Shown here: one piece after another, positions 26,511 to 37,119 of the stretch
Layout of the letters: every line of letters starts with the position of its first letter
Numbering within the stretch: the stretch's first letter is position 1
Source of the DNA: Sulfitobacter sp. M39
GTDB lineage: Bacteria; Pseudomonadota; Alphaproteobacteria; Rhodobacterales; Rhodobacteraceae
Direction: 5' to 3'
Length of the DNA: 64,000 nucleotides
NCBI RefSeq assembly: GCF_021735935.1
Contig: NZ_WMDZ01000001.1
Coordinates: 806,001-870,000 of the forward strand
Program-made: the position numbers and the translations under genes
The notes under the pieces: model-generated
Databases searched by the model: none
Told to the model about the DNA's origin: nothing
Seen by the model: only the letters and a program-made list of their open reading frames with translations

Positions 26511-28526
26511 ATGACAAACCCTTTGCTACAGGATTGGGACACCCCGTTTCAGATCGCCCCTTTCGACAAGATTTCCGACGATGATTTCGCCCCTGCGCTG
26601 GACGAGGCCCTGCAGACGCACCGGATGGAGATCGACGCCATTGCCGACTGCGAATATGATCCGACGTTTTCCAACACGATCGAGGCGCTCGAGGAAGCAG
26701 GCAGCCAGCTGGACCGCGTGTTGGGCGTGTTCTTCACCGTCGCAGGGGCCGATAGCAACCACACGCGCGAAGACCTGCAGCGCAAATTCTCGCCGCTGCT
26801 GTCTGCGCATTTCTCTGACATCTCAAGCAACAAGGCGCTGTTTGCGCGCGTGGCCTCCGTCTGGGAAAACCGCGACAGCTTTGATCTGACGCCCGAACAG
26901 GCGCGGGTGCTGATGCTGACCCACCGCGGCTTTGTGCGCGCAGGCGCGGCGCTGGACGGTGCGGATGATGCGCGGATGAAAGAGATCAAGAACCGGCTGG
27001 CGGTGCTGGGGACACAATTCACCCAGAACCTGCTGGCGGATGAACGTAGCTGGTTCATGCCGCTGGAGGAATCCGATCTGGAGGGGCTGCCCGACTTTGT
27101 CACCGATGCCGCCCGCGCGGCAGGCGAGGAGAAAGAGGCAGGCGCGCCGGTCATCACCCTATCGCGGTCTTTGATCACACCGTTCCTGCAATTCTCGCCG
27201 CGCCGCGATCTGCGAGAAAAGGCGTTTCTGGCCTGGCAGTCCCGTGGGGCCAATGGCGGCGAAACCGATAACCGCGCCATCGCTGCCGAGATCCTCTCCC
27301 TGCGCGAGGAACGGGCCAAGCTTCTGGGCTATGACAATTTCGCTGCCTACAAGCTGGAAACAGAGATGGCGAAAACACCCAAATCGGTGCGCCAGCTGCT
27401 GATGGATGTCTGGACCCCGGCAAAACGCCAAGCGCAGGCGGACGCCGAGGTGCTGACCCGTATGATGCACGACGATGGCGTGAACGCCGATCTGGCCCCG
27501 TGGGACTGGCGCTACTATGCACAGAAACGGCGCGTGGCAGAGCATGATCTGGATGAAGCCGCGTTGAAACCGTACTTCCAGCTGGACCGGATGATAGACG
27601 CGGCCTTCGACTGCGCCACGCGATTGTTCGCTCTCGAATTCAAGCGCCTCGACGTGCCGCTCTATCACCCCGATTGTCGCGCGTGGGAAGTGACCCGCAA
27701 CGGCGAACATGTGGCGGTGTTCATCGGTGACTACTTTGCACGCGGATCGAAACGGTCGGGCGCGTGGTGCAGCGCCATGCGGTCTCAGGCGAAATTCCCC
27801 GACGTGCAGTCGCCCATCGTGATCAACGTGTGCAACTTTGCCAAAGCCGCGCCCGCGCTACTGTCCTATGACGATGCGCGCACGCTGTTTCATGAATTTG
27901 GCCATGCGCTGCACCAGATGCTGTCGGATGTGACCTACGAATCCGTGAGCGGCACATCGGTCGCGCGTGATTTTGTCGAACTGCCCAGCCAGTTGTTCGA
28001 ACATTGGCTCGAAGTGCCCGACGTGCTCAGCCAATTTGCCACCCACGCCAAAACAGGCGACCCCATGCCGCCCGAGATGCTGGAAAAGGTGCTGGGGGCC
28101 GCGAATTTCGACATGGGGTTCGCCACGGTCGAATATGTCGCCTCTGCGCTGGTCGACCTCGAATTCCACGACGGTGCGGCGCCTGCCGATCCGATGGAGA
28201 AACAGGCGCAGGTGCTGGCCGATCTGGGCATGCCACCCGCAATCACCATGCGCCACGCCACGCCGCAGTTTGCCCATGTCTTTTCCGGCGACGGCTATTC
28301 CAGCGGCTACTACAGTTACATGTGGTCCGAGGTGATGGACGCAGACGCCTTCGCCGCCTTCGAAGAGGCCGGCAGCGCCTTTGATCCCGACCGCGCCGCC
28401 GCGCTAGAGCAGCACATCCTATCCACCGGCGGCAGTCAGGACGCGGCAGAACTGTACAAGGCGTTCCTTGGCCGGTTGCCGGGGGTAGAGGCTTTGTTGA
28501 AGGGGCGCGGCCTGACAGCGGGCTGA
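26511..28526 (+). CDS. M3 family zinc metallopeptidase (oligopeptidase A / peptidyl-dipeptidase type)
   Basis: This is a 671-residue cytoplasmic thimet-oligopeptidase-like enzyme that degrades short peptides. The active site HEFGHALHQ (HExxH) is near residues 462-470, with the third zinc-ligand region in ESVSGTSVARDFVELPSQ. It starts MTNPLLQDWDTPFQIAPFDK and ends with the conserved GDGYSSGYYSYMWSEVMDAD followed by LEQHILSTGGSQDAAELYKA. AAAGGAGA lies before the ATG. It is monocistronic; copy C of the repeat follows 28 bases after the stop. Confidence 0.94.
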   Translation: MTNPLLQDWDTPFQIAPFDKISDDDFAPALDEALQTHRMEIDAIADCEYDPTFSNTIEALEEAGSQLDRVLGVFFTVAGADSNHTREDLQRKFSPLLSAHFSDISSNKALFARVASVWENRDSFDLTPEQARVLMLTHRGFVRAGAALDGADDARMKEIKNRLAVLGTQFTQNLLADERSWFMPLEESDLEGLPDFVTDAARAAGEEKEAGAPVITLSRSLITPFLQFSPRRDLREKAFLAWQSRGANGGETDNRAIAAEILSLREERAKLLGYDNFAAYKLETEMAKTPKSVRQLLMDVWTPAKRQAQADAEVLTRMMHDDGVNADLAPWDWRYYAQKRRVAEHDLDEAALKPYFQLDRMIDAAFDCATRLFALEFKRLDVPLYHPDCRAWEVTRNGEHVAVFIGDYFARGSKRSGAWCSAMRSQAKFPDVQSPIVINVCNFAKAAPALLSYDDARTLFHEFGHALHQMLSDVTYESVSGTSVARDFVELPSQLFEHWLEVPDVLSQFATHAKTGDPMPPEMLEKVLGAANFDMGFATVEYVASALVDLEFHDGAAPADPMEKQAQVLADLGMPPAITMRHATPQFAHVFSGDGYSSGYYSYMWSEVMDADAFAAFEEAGSAFDPDRAAALEQHILSTGGSQDAAELYKAFLGRLPGVEALLKGRGLTAG

Positions 28527-28554
28527 ACGCCCGCGGCTGGCCTGCCTTCGGCGA

Positions 28555-28576
28555 GAGTTTAAGAGGCAAAATGAAG
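28555..28576 (+). repeat. Dispersed repeat element, copy C
   Basis: GAGTTTA, AGA, GGCAAAATGAAG, preceded by CCTTCGGCGA (28545-28554). It pairs with the inverted copy at 28593-28614, making a stem with 19 of 22 matched positions and a 16-base loop between two convergent genes. Confidence 0.85.
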
Positions 28577-28592
28577 GGGCACGCGGCTACAG

Positions 28593-28614
28593 CTTCATTT
28601 TGCCAAATAAACTC
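28593..28614 (-). repeat. Dispersed repeat element, copy C' (inverted)
   Basis: On the minus strand it reads GAGTTTA, TTT, GGCAAAATGAAG. It faces copy C across 16 bases. The pair could act as a bidirectional terminator for the M3 peptidase and the convergent reductase genes. Confidence 0.85.
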
Positions 28615-28640
28615 TAATCCCGCCCTCGATACGGGGCGGG

Positions 28641-29573
28641 TCAGTAGCCTTTGGCGCGATCCACCAGATGCAGGAACTCCTCACCTGCTTCGCCGCGGCG
28701 GATGTTTTCGACGATGGCCTGTGCAGCGGTTGTCGCGCGGGTTTCAGCGGCGATGTGGGGCGTGACGGTGACCTTGGGATGCGCCCAATAGGGGTGGTCT
28801 GCGGGCAGGGGCTCGACACGGAACACATCCAGCGTAGCATGGGCGATCTGGCCGCTGTCGAGCGCTGCCAGCAGCGCGTCGTCATCGATCAGCGCGCCGC
28901 GGCCGGGGTTGATGATACAGGCACCAGCGGGCATTTGCGCCAGCGTCTCGGCATTCAGCGTGTTTTCGGTATCGGGCGTGTTGGGCAGCAGCAGCACCGC
29001 GATCTCGGCACGGCGCAGGGCATCTGCGCGCCCGGCGTCCCCATGCAGGCAGGTGACGCCCGCGATGTCCTTGGGACTGCGCGACCAACCGGTGACGTTG
29101 AAGCCCAGATAGACCAGCGTTTCCGCCACCGCCGCGCCCAAGGCCCCCAGACCCAGAATGGTGACCTGTCGTTCCTGTGCCAGCGGCGGGGTGCGCGGGG
29201 TCCAATCGGTGTCCGTTTTGCGAATGTCCGTGTCCAGCCCCAGATGATAGCGCATCACATGGCCCGTGACCCATTCCACCATCCCCTTGGTCAGCCCCGG
29301 GTCCACCATCCGCGCTAAAGGGATCTTCAGCGTCTCGTTATTGGTGATGTTTTCCACCCCCGCCCAGAGGTTCAGCACCGCCTTGGCCCGCGTGTAGGGG
29401 GTGAAATCCTGCAAGGGGCTGTTGGGGGCATAGACGATGTAGTCCACGTCCTGCGGGGTGATATCCGTCGATAGATTGGCCGTAATCCCCGCGGCATCAA
29501 GTGCTTGGCGCAGAGGCGTTTCATACGTCACCCAGCGTTCGGGGCGCGCGGCGAAAAGGATATTGAGGGGCAT
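28641..29573 (-). CDS. D-2-hydroxyacid dehydrogenase, glyoxylate/hydroxypyruvate reductase A type
   Basis: This 310-residue NAD(P)-dependent reductase resembles GhrA. It starts MPLNILFAARPERW with AGGAAG before the ATG (29571-29573); in-frame starts upstream lie in rodA. Features include VLNLWAGVENITNN, the Rossmann loop GLGALGAAVAETL, SRSPKD (consistent with NADPH preference), INPGRGALIDDDALLAAL, DVFRVEPLPADHPYW and PHIAAETR with the catalytic His. Seven bases separate it from the rodA stop, so it is probably the last gene of the mre-mrd-rod transcript. Confidence 0.9.
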   Translation of the reverse strand: MPLNILFAARPERWVTYETPLRQALDAAGITANLSTDITPQDVDYIVYAPNSPLQDFTPYTRAKAVLNLWAGVENITNNETLKIPLARMVDPGLTKGMVEWVTGHVMRYHLGLDTDIRKTDTDWTPRTPPLAQERQVTILGLGALGAAVAETLVYLGFNVTGWSRSPKDIAGVTCLHGDAGRADALRRAEIAVLLLPNTPDTENTLNAETLAQMPAGACIINPGRGALIDDDALLAALDSGQIAHATLDVFRVEPLPADHPYWAHPKVTVTPHIAAETRATTAAQAIVENIRRGEAGEEFLHLVDRAKGY

Positions 29574-29580
29574 GGGCTTC

Positions 29581-30720
29581 CTATCTGGGGCGGTGGACAT
29601 GGGCCGATTGTACAAGGCCAAAAGCCAGCAGCAACACCAGCATCGCCGACCCGCCGTAGCTGACCAGCGGCAATGGCACACCGACAACGGGCGCAAGCCC
29701 CATCACCATCGACATGTTCACCGCGAAGAACAAAAAGAAGTTCAGCGCGATGCCAAGGGTCAGCAGTGACGAGAAACGGTCCTTGTTGATCAGTGCCGCT
29801 GCGACGCAGAAGACGATGATTAGCGCATAGAGACCCAGCAGGGAGAACCCGCCGACAAAGCCGAACTCCTCGGCCAGGGTGGTAAAGATAAAGTCGGTGT
29901 GTTTCTCCGGCAGGAAGTTCAGACGCGACTGGGTGCCTTGCATGAACCCGCGCCCCGTCCAACCGCCGGAGCCGAGCGCGATCTTGGATTGCGTGATGTG
30001 ATACCCTGCGCCCAACGGGTCGGTGCTGGGATCGATAAACGTGTCGATGCGCCGGAACTGGTAATCCTTGATCAGCTGCCACGGCGTGCCGCGTGACTGG
30101 AACACTGCCGTCACCAGTCCGACGGCTCCGGTGATGACCACGGCGAAATAGCCCCAGTGCACACCGGCCAGAAACATCAGCCCGCCGCCCGCTGCCATCA
30201 GCAGGATCGCGGTGCCCAGGTCGGGCTGTTTCAGCACCAGTGCCGTGGGGATCAGGATCAGCAGCACCGGCAGCAACACCCAAAGCGGGCGCGAGGTTTT
30301 CTTGGGCGGGAGCCAGTCGTAATAGGCGGCCAGCATCATCACCAGCGTGATCTTCATCAGCTCGGAGGGTTGCAGGCGAAACGATCCGAGCTCGATCCAG
30401 CGCTGCGCGCCCATACCGACAGCGCCGAAAAGCTCTACCCCGATCAGCAGGATCACGGTCCCGAAATAGGCCACGCCTGCGAGGTTTCGCCAAAGCCAGA
30501 TCGGCACCATCCCCGCGGCGATCATCAGCGCGATGCCAAGTGCAAAGCGTTTCATCTGCGGTTCGGCCCAGGGGGTAAAGCTGCCACCGGCCACGGAGTA
30601 GAGCATCAGGAACCCCACCCCCGAAACAGCGGCCAGCAGGATGGTCAGCGGCCAGTTCAGGTGCAGGATTTTGGCAAATCCCGTGGGGACATGTTTGACC
30701 GTATATTCAAGGTAGCTCAT
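29581..30720 (-). CDS. rodA: Rod shape-determining protein RodA (peptidoglycan glycosyltransferase)
   Basis: RodA is the SEDS glycosyltransferase of the elongasome, working with PBP2. It has 379 residues and about ten membrane segments. Conserved stretches are QMKRFALGIALMIAAGMVP, LGSFRLQPSELMKITLVMM, the catalytic loop region LKQPDLGTAILLMAAGGGLMF, AEEFGFVGGFSLLGLY, and the C-terminal LPLVSYGGSAMLVLLLAFG. It overlaps mrdA by four bases. Confidence 0.96.
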   Translation of the reverse strand: MSYLEYTVKHVPTGFAKILHLNWPLTILLAAVSGVGFLMLYSVAGGSFTPWAEPQMKRFALGIALMIAAGMVPIWLWRNLAGVAYFGTVILLIGVELFGAVGMGAQRWIELGSFRLQPSELMKITLVMMLAAYYDWLPPKKTSRPLWVLLPVLLILIPTALVLKQPDLGTAILLMAAGGGLMFLAGVHWGYFAVVITGAVGLVTAVFQSRGTPWQLIKDYQFRRIDTFIDPSTDPLGAGYHITQSKIALGSGGWTGRGFMQGTQSRLNFLPEKHTDFIFTTLAEEFGFVGGFSLLGLYALIIVFCVAAALINKDRFSSLLTLGIALNFFLFFAVNMSMVMGLAPVVGVPLPLVSYGGSAMLVLLLAFGLVQSAHVHRPR

Positions 30721-32660
30721 GCTTGGTCTTTCCCGCTGAAGTCCGCTTGGGGCTGGATCGCGCGCAGGGCTTTTTGCTGCTCGGCGATGCGGCCGCGGTC
30801 GGCGGTGGGGTAGGCCTCTAGCGGCGGTTCGCCGCCATAGATCGCTTGCAGTATGACATCGCGGGCGATGGGGGCCGCTGCGGTCGATCCGCCGCCGCCG
30901 TGTTCCACCAGCACCGATACCGCATAGCGTGGCTTGTCATAGGGGGCGAAGGCGACAAACAGCGCGTGGTCGCGGCGTTCCCAGGGCAGGTCCTCGTTGC
31001 GGCTGACCCCGCGCGCGCGTTCGGCCGCGGTGATGTTGCGCACCTGACTGGTGCCGCTTTTGCCGGCCATGCGCACATCCTCGGCGATGACGCGCGACCG
31101 GTAGCCGGTGCCGCGTCGGTCGTTCACCACCGAATACATGCCCTTGCGCACCTGCCGCATGTTGTTCTCGTTCATGCCCAATGGCTCGCCCGCGCCGCTG
31201 GGTTGTTCGACACCGTCGATGGATTTGATCAGCCGTGGGACCACGGCGCGGTTGGTGGCGATCCGCGCGGTCATCACCGCCAGCTGCAGCGGCGAACTGA
31301 GGGTGAAGCCTTGCCCGATAGAGGCATTAACCGTGTCGCCGATCACCCATGAATCGCCCTTGGTCGCTTGCTTCCACTCTTTCGTGGGGGCAAGACCGGC
31401 GGCGACCGAGGACAGCGGCAGGTCGTGTTTCCAGCCGAGTCCAAAGCGGTTTGCCATGGCCGAGATTTTCTCGATCCCGACTTTCATCGCCAGATCATAG
31501 TAATAGACGTCGCAGGATTGCTTGAGCGAGTTCTCAAGGTCGATCCAGCCGTGACCTGCGCGTTTCCAGCAGTGGAAACGGCGACCACCGACCTCCAGGT
31601 GGCCGGGGCAATAGACGGTTTCTTCGGGGCCGACGATGCCCTCTTCGAGGGCGGCCAGGGCCACGACCATCTTGTAGGTCGATCCGGGCGGGTAGGTGCC
31701 CTGCACGGTCTTGTTGACCAGCGGGCGGTATTCCGATTGCAGCAGCGGGTTATAATCGGCCGAGGATATCCCCCCGATGAACAGGTTCGGGTCGTAGCTG
31801 GGCGAAGACGCATTGGCGACCAGATCGCCGTTCTCGCAATCCATGATCACGACGGCGGCGCTTTCGTTGCCCAGACGGGCCTGCACAAAGTTCTGCAGTT
31901 TGGAATCGATGGTAAGCTGCAGGTCCGCCCCCGATTGCCCTTCGCGGCGGGCCAGTTCGCGCATCACACGGCCGGTGGCGTTGACCTCGACCTGTTTGGT
32001 GCCGGCAGAGCCGCGCAATAGGGATTCCTGTCGGGCCTCTACGTTGATCTTGCCGATCTGGAACCGGGGGATGCGCAGCACCGCGTCGGGGTTTTCCAGC
32101 GCATCCAGATCGGCTTGGCTGACGCGGCCTACACGGCCGACAATATGCGCAAAGTCCGACCCGCGCGGATAGACACGGGTCAGGCCGACCTCGGGGCTAA
32201 CACCGGGCAGGGCGGGGGCGTTGACCGACACGCGGCTTACCTCGTCCCATGTCACATCATCGGCGACAGTCACCGGCAGGAACGGGGCGGAGCGTTTAAT
32301 CTCGGCCATCGCGCGGTCGCGCATTTCGGGATCAAGGTCGATGACCTTGCCCAGCCGGTCCATCACCGCATCCACATCATCGGCATCCTCGCGCACGATC
32401 ACAATCCGGTAGGACGGCACGTTTTGTGCCAACCGCACGCCGTTGCGGTCAAAGATTTCGCCTCGTGCAGGCGGAATCAACCGGATGTTGATCCGGTTCT
32501 CTTCGGCCAGCAGGCGGAACTGGTCAGCCTGATCGACCTGCAAGTAATTCATCCGCGCGGCCAGACCGCCCATGAACAGCAGCTGCGCGCTGCCCAGCAA
32601 AACAGCGCGGCGGCTGAGCTTGGAGTGGCTGGCGTCGCTATCGGCCCTGCTGCGTCTCAT
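30717..32660 (-). CDS. mrdA: Penicillin-binding protein 2 (MrdA), class B transpeptidase
   Basis: PBP2 cross-links peptidoglycan during side-wall elongation together with RodA. The 647-residue protein has one N-terminal membrane anchor (VLLGSAQLLFMGGLAARM), the dimerisation domain with RGEIFDRNG, and the transpeptidase motifs STYK (Ser327-Lys330), SCD (about 382) and KSGT near 535. It lies between mreD and rodA in the order usual for alphaproteobacteria. Confidence 0.97.
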   Translation of the reverse strand: MRRSRADSDASHSKLSRRAVLLGSAQLLFMGGLAARMNYLQVDQADQFRLLAEENRINIRLIPPARGEIFDRNGVRLAQNVPSYRIVIVREDADDVDAVMDRLGKVIDLDPEMRDRAMAEIKRSAPFLPVTVADDVTWDEVSRVSVNAPALPGVSPEVGLTRVYPRGSDFAHIVGRVGRVSQADLDALENPDAVLRIPRFQIGKINVEARQESLLRGSAGTKQVEVNATGRVMRELARREGQSGADLQLTIDSKLQNFVQARLGNESAAVVIMDCENGDLVANASSPSYDPNLFIGGISSADYNPLLQSEYRPLVNKTVQGTYPPGSTYKMVVALAALEEGIVGPEETVYCPGHLEVGGRRFHCWKRAGHGWIDLENSLKQSCDVYYYDLAMKVGIEKISAMANRFGLGWKHDLPLSSVAAGLAPTKEWKQATKGDSWVIGDTVNASIGQGFTLSSPLQLAVMTARIATNRAVVPRLIKSIDGVEQPSGAGEPLGMNENNMRQVRKGMYSVVNDRRGTGYRSRVIAEDVRMAGKSGTSQVRNITAAERARGVSRNEDLPWERRDHALFVAFAPYDKPRYAVSVLVEHGGGGSTAAAPIARDVILQAIYGGEPPLEAYPTADRGRIAEQQKALRAIQPQADFSGKDQA

Positions 32661-32670
32661 CTTGGTCTCC

Positions 32671-33306
32671 TCATGAGCGGTTGCCCATACTGTCCAGATC
32701 GCCGGGGGCGGATTTGCGCACGCCCATCAGCGCATGGGTCACAAACACCACAGCCGGATAGGTCAGGATCGTGACAGCCAGTTCAAACAGGCTCAGCGAC
32801 CATTGTGGCGGTGGGACCAGCAGCAACGATAGCACGATCCGGTTCAGCATCAAAATAGCGATCAGCCATACGGAGACCGCCAGCCATTCCGCGCCAAAGG
32901 TGCTGTCGCGCAGGGTGCGGCCACGGGTTTTCATATTCTCGCATGCCAGCAACGCCAGCAGCGCCCAGAGGCCGGGCGGGCGTTGCAGCAACAGGTCCGT
33001 CAGCAGGAACGCGACGGCGAGCAGCAGGGCGGGGACATAGTCGGGCCGCCGCACAGACCACGCCAGCGCAAAGGCGATCAGCAGGTCCGGGGCGATCCAG
33101 ATGCGGTCGCTGCCTTGGTCCAGCAGGGCACGCAGACGCGCCTCTGCTGGGTCGATGGTGGCCAGTGGGGGCGACAGCTCGGGCGCGAACAGCGCGATCG
33201 GCTGGGTATCAAGCGGCAGCAGATGGAAAAACAGCAGGACCAGCGTCAGTGCCAGAAACGCCGCGCGCATCAGCCACAATCGCAGGGGCGACAGCTCGTC
33301 CATCAT
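32671..33306 (-). CDS. mreD: Rod shape-determining protein MreD
   Basis: MreD is a small integral membrane protein of the elongasome. It has 211 residues with about five hydrophobic segments, including FLALTLVLLFFHLLPL, YVPALLLAVAFLLTDLLL and ELAVTILTYPAVVFVTHALM, with the conserved RPPGLWALLALLACE. MreD sequences vary, so the call rests on membrane layout plus position between mreC (four-base overlap) and mrdA (10-base gap). Confidence 0.9.
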   Translation of the reverse strand: MMDELSPLRLWLMRAAFLALTLVLLFFHLLPLDTQPIALFAPELSPPLATIDPAEARLRALLDQGSDRIWIAPDLLIAFALAWSVRRPDYVPALLLAVAFLLTDLLLQRPPGLWALLALLACENMKTRGRTLRDSTFGAEWLAVSVWLIAILMLNRIVLSLLLVPPPQWSLSLFELAVTILTYPAVVFVTHALMGVRKSAPGDLDSMGNRS

Positions 33307-34208
33307 TCGGTCGCAGGATCAAGGGGCAGGGGCGCGATCATGCCCGTGGCGTCATCCCGCACCACGGCTGCATCCTCGTTCACTTTTTCGGAGCCGTGGT
33401 GGCGCAGCACGCGCAGGAATTCGAGCCGCTCGAAATCCGCCGCAAGACGCACGCGCAACCGCCCGCCAGGGTCGGCGGCGACCTGACCGATCAGGATACC
33501 CGCGGGAAACACGCCGCCATCGCCAGAGCTGCTTACCCGATCGCCGGGACGCACGAGGTCGGGGTTCTCAAGGAAATCAATCGGCGGCGCGGCGGAGTTG
33601 TCGCCCGCAATAATCGCCCGCTGCCCCGACGGCTGGATCACCGCCGGTATGCGGCTAGAGGTATCGGTCACCAGAATGACGCGCGCGGTGTTTTCGCCCA
33701 CGCCGGAAATACGCCCTACCAGCCCGATGCCGTCCACCGTGGCCCAGCCATCGACAATGCCGTCACGGGCCCCGACGTTCAGCAACACCGATTGGCGGAA
33801 GGGCGAACCGGAGTCCGCCTGCACCACACCGGTGATATGGGTCAAACGCGGATCAAGCCGCACCTTGTTCAGGTCCAGCAAACGGGCGTTTTCCTGTTCA
33901 AGCTGCAGTGCCGCCTCTTTCCAGGTCTGCATCTTGCGCAGCTCGGACCGCAGTTCCTGGTTCTGCACGGTCAGACGTTGATAGCTTTGGAAATCGCGAA
34001 ACAGGTTCACCGTGCCGGTAACAGGGGTCATCGCCCAATCCAGATTGGGGACGATCCGGTCGGTGATCTGCGCGCGAAACCGTTCAACACGCGGGCTGTC
34101 GATCCGCCACAGCAGAAAGATGCCCGCCAGGACCAGCACGATGACAGCCAGCAGCAAGCGGCGCAGCGGGCGCCCAAAATCGTTCGAAGAGGATCGGTCG
34201 ATGGCCAT
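33303..34208 (-). CDS. mreC: Rod shape-determining protein MreC
   Basis: MreC links the MreB filament to periplasmic synthases. The 301 residues comprise a short cytoplasmic N-terminus, one membrane segment (LLLAVIVLVLAGIFLLW), a coiled coil (NQELRSELRKMQTWKEAALQ and LEQENARLLDL), and two beta domains with SPFRQSVLLNVGARDGI, LVGRISGVGENTARVILVTD and GDRVSSSGDGGVFPAGILIG. Confidence 0.95.
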   Translation of the reverse strand: MAIDRSSSNDFGRPLRRLLLAVIVLVLAGIFLLWRIDSPRVERFRAQITDRIVPNLDWAMTPVTGTVNLFRDFQSYQRLTVQNQELRSELRKMQTWKEAALQLEQENARLLDLNKVRLDPRLTHITGVVQADSGSPFRQSVLLNVGARDGIVDGWATVDGIGLVGRISGVGENTARVILVTDTSSRIPAVIQPSGQRAIIAGDNSAAPPIDFLENPDLVRPGDRVSSSGDGGVFPAGILIGQVAADPGGRLRVRLAADFERLEFLRVLRHHGSEKVNEDAAVVRDDATGMIAPLPLDPATE

Positions 34209-34225
34209 GCGTTATACGTTTCCCA

Positions 34226-34258
34226 CCGCGAGGGCAGCGCCGTCCTGCCGCATCGCGG
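34226..34258 (-). promoter_or_regulatory. Imperfect hairpin between mreB and mreC
   Basis: In the 69-base mreB-mreC gap, CCGCGA pairs with TCGCGG and GGCAG with CTGCC, with small internal bulges. There is no T-run after it on the minus strand, so it may slow transcription or stabilise mRNA rather than terminate. Confidence 0.35.
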
Positions 34259-34277
34259 GCTGTTATAGCTGCGCTGA

Positions 34278-35381
<1,104 letters not shown>

Positions 35382-35498
35382 CTAAACGGCTTATAGGCCG
35401 ATGAGGTCAAAGACGAAAGGGGGGTTGACCTTTGTGGTGGCATGATGCCGCCACCGCGCTATGGTTTGCGGCAAGCCGGACAATAGGGGGAGAAAGAA

Positions 35499-36083
35499 AT
35501 GCAGAAGATTCAAGTTATTGGTGTGCATCACATCACGCTGATGGGCGCGGACCGTCAGACCAGTATCGACTTCTGGGAGGGTCTGCTGGGCATGCCGTTC
35601 ATCTTCGACCAGCCAAACCTGGACGATCCCGACGAAGGGCACCTGTATTTCGATCCCGGCGATGGCCGATTGATCACCATCTTTACCAATGAAAACCGCA
35701 AGCCCGCGTACAGCCGTACCCCGACCGACGCAGGCTGCGTGCACCACCTTGCGTTCGAGGTCGACCGCGCCATGTTCGACCAAGTGCTCGACCGGCTCAA
35801 GGAACGGAGGATCGGCAATTCGGGCGTGAAGGATCGCGGGTTCATGCACTCGATCTACTTCAAGGACCCGCTGGGGTTCCTGATCGAACTGGCCTGCTAC
35901 ACCTTCATCCCGCCGCGCGGATCGTCCCACGCGGAAGTGATGCTAGAGGCGCATAAGCTGCGCGTCGCGCGCGGAGATCACCATATCGAACGCCAGCATC
36001 TGGCCGATGCCACAGTGATGATCGTCGAACGCTCGCAACGGTCGCTGTCAGAGGATCGCAGCCCCAAGGATCCCTATCGCTAA
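35499..36083 (+). CDS. VOC (glyoxalase/dioxygenase fold) family protein
   Basis: This 194-residue protein has a vicinal-oxygen-chelate fold. It opens QVIGVHHITLMGADRQTSID with a metal-ligand type His, then FWEGLLGMPF, CVHHLAFEVDRAMFDQVLDR and YFKDPLGFLIELACYTF, where the Glu is a typical ligand. The C-terminal 50 residues are charged and outside the fold. Whether it is a lyase, dioxygenase or binding protein cannot be told. It is divergent from mreB and stands alone. Confidence 0.85.
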   Translation: MQKIQVIGVHHITLMGADRQTSIDFWEGLLGMPFIFDQPNLDDPDEGHLYFDPGDGRLITIFTNENRKPAYSRTPTDAGCVHHLAFEVDRAMFDQVLDRLKERRIGNSGVKDRGFMHSIYFKDPLGFLIELACYTFIPPRGSSHAEVMLEAHKLRVARGDHHIERQHLADATVMIVERSQRSLSEDRSPKDPYR

Positions 36084-36228
36084 GGGGCGTCGGGCAGCGG
36101 TTCAGGCGGGTTAAAAATACCACAGGTAAACGGATCGTAACGGCGGTTTCGCTTGGGTGTTGCGGGCGGATTCCGCTGCGCCTAAGAGCCATGGAACGAG
36201 CAACCGTAAATTGTGCGAAGGAACCAGC

Positions 36229-37092
36229 ATGATCCGTAATATTTTTGTCGCCTCGCTTCTGAGCGTGACCGCAACCGCAGCTGCTGCCGAACTGACCTAT
36301 GGCACGGCTTTCGCGAAATTCCACGACTTCGACGTTGACGGCGCAGGCACGATCGACGTGAAATCCTTTGGCGGCGGCATCGAATACCGCTACGACAACT
36401 TCATCTTCTCGGGTGAGCTGTCGAACATCTCTATCGAGGGCGTCGATATCGATCTGGGCACAGTGGGCGTCGAATACGCTTTGGCCAACGGCTTTAACAT
36501 CGGCCTCGACTATTCGCGTTTTGACATCGAAGGCTTCGACGCGGATGTCACCAGCCTCTTCGGGTCCTATCAGTCCGGCGCGCATACCTTTGGCGCCGCG
36601 ATCGGTGATTCCTCCGATCTGGACGACATGACCTTCAGCATCTTCGCCGCTTGGGATGTTACCCCCACCGGCACCGTCGGTCTGGACCTCGTTCACATCG
36701 AAGACGAGACGCTTTACGCCGCCTATGCCGATTATGATGTCGCGCAGTACAACGTGCAGGCCGACCTGCTGAAACTGGATGATCTGAGCGTCGTCGCTGT
36801 CGCAGGCAGCTATGAATTCGCCAACGGCTTCTCTGCCATCGGTTCTGTTGGCTTCCTGGATCTGGGCCCCGAAGACGTGCGGTCGATCACCATCGGCGGT
36901 CAGTATGAATTCACCCCCGGTGCGAACGTAGAGCTGGCCTTGGGCCGTCTGGACTTTGACAGTGGCGAGGACGTGGACCAGCTGACTTTCGGTGTGAACT
37001 ATGAACTGGGTCGCCGTACCTCCAAGCGTCGTTCGCTGGGTAACATCTTTTCAAGCGCGACCGGTACTTTTGCGGGTCTGACAGATTTCTAA
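36229..37092 (+). CDS. Acidic outer-membrane beta-barrel (porin-like) protein
   Basis: This 287-residue exported protein starts MIRNIFVASLLSVTATAAAA, a signal peptide ending at about residue 20 before AELTYGT. GAAGGAA precedes the ATG. The mature part is a run of amphipathic strands alternating with Asp-rich turns (GVDIDLGTVGVEYALANGFN; IGLDYSRFDIEGFDADV), and it ends in an aromatic residue (GLTDF), as outer-membrane barrels do. It is related to small roseobacter porin-like proteins. It is strongly acidic, and a perfect terminator follows. Confidence 0.78.
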   Translation: MIRNIFVASLLSVTATAAAAELTYGTAFAKFHDFDVDGAGTIDVKSFGGGIEYRYDNFIFSGELSNISIEGVDIDLGTVGVEYALANGFNIGLDYSRFDIEGFDADVTSLFGSYQSGAHTFGAAIGDSSDLDDMTFSIFAAWDVTPTGTVGLDLVHIEDETLYAAYADYDVAQYNVQADLLKLDDLSVVAVAGSYEFANGFSAIGSVGFLDLGPEDVRSITIGGQYEFTPGANVELALGRLDFDSGEDVDQLTFGVNYELGRRTSKRRSLGNIFSSATGTFAGLTDF

Positions 37093-37119
37093 TCTGCGCT
37101 GACAGATCACGAGATACAG

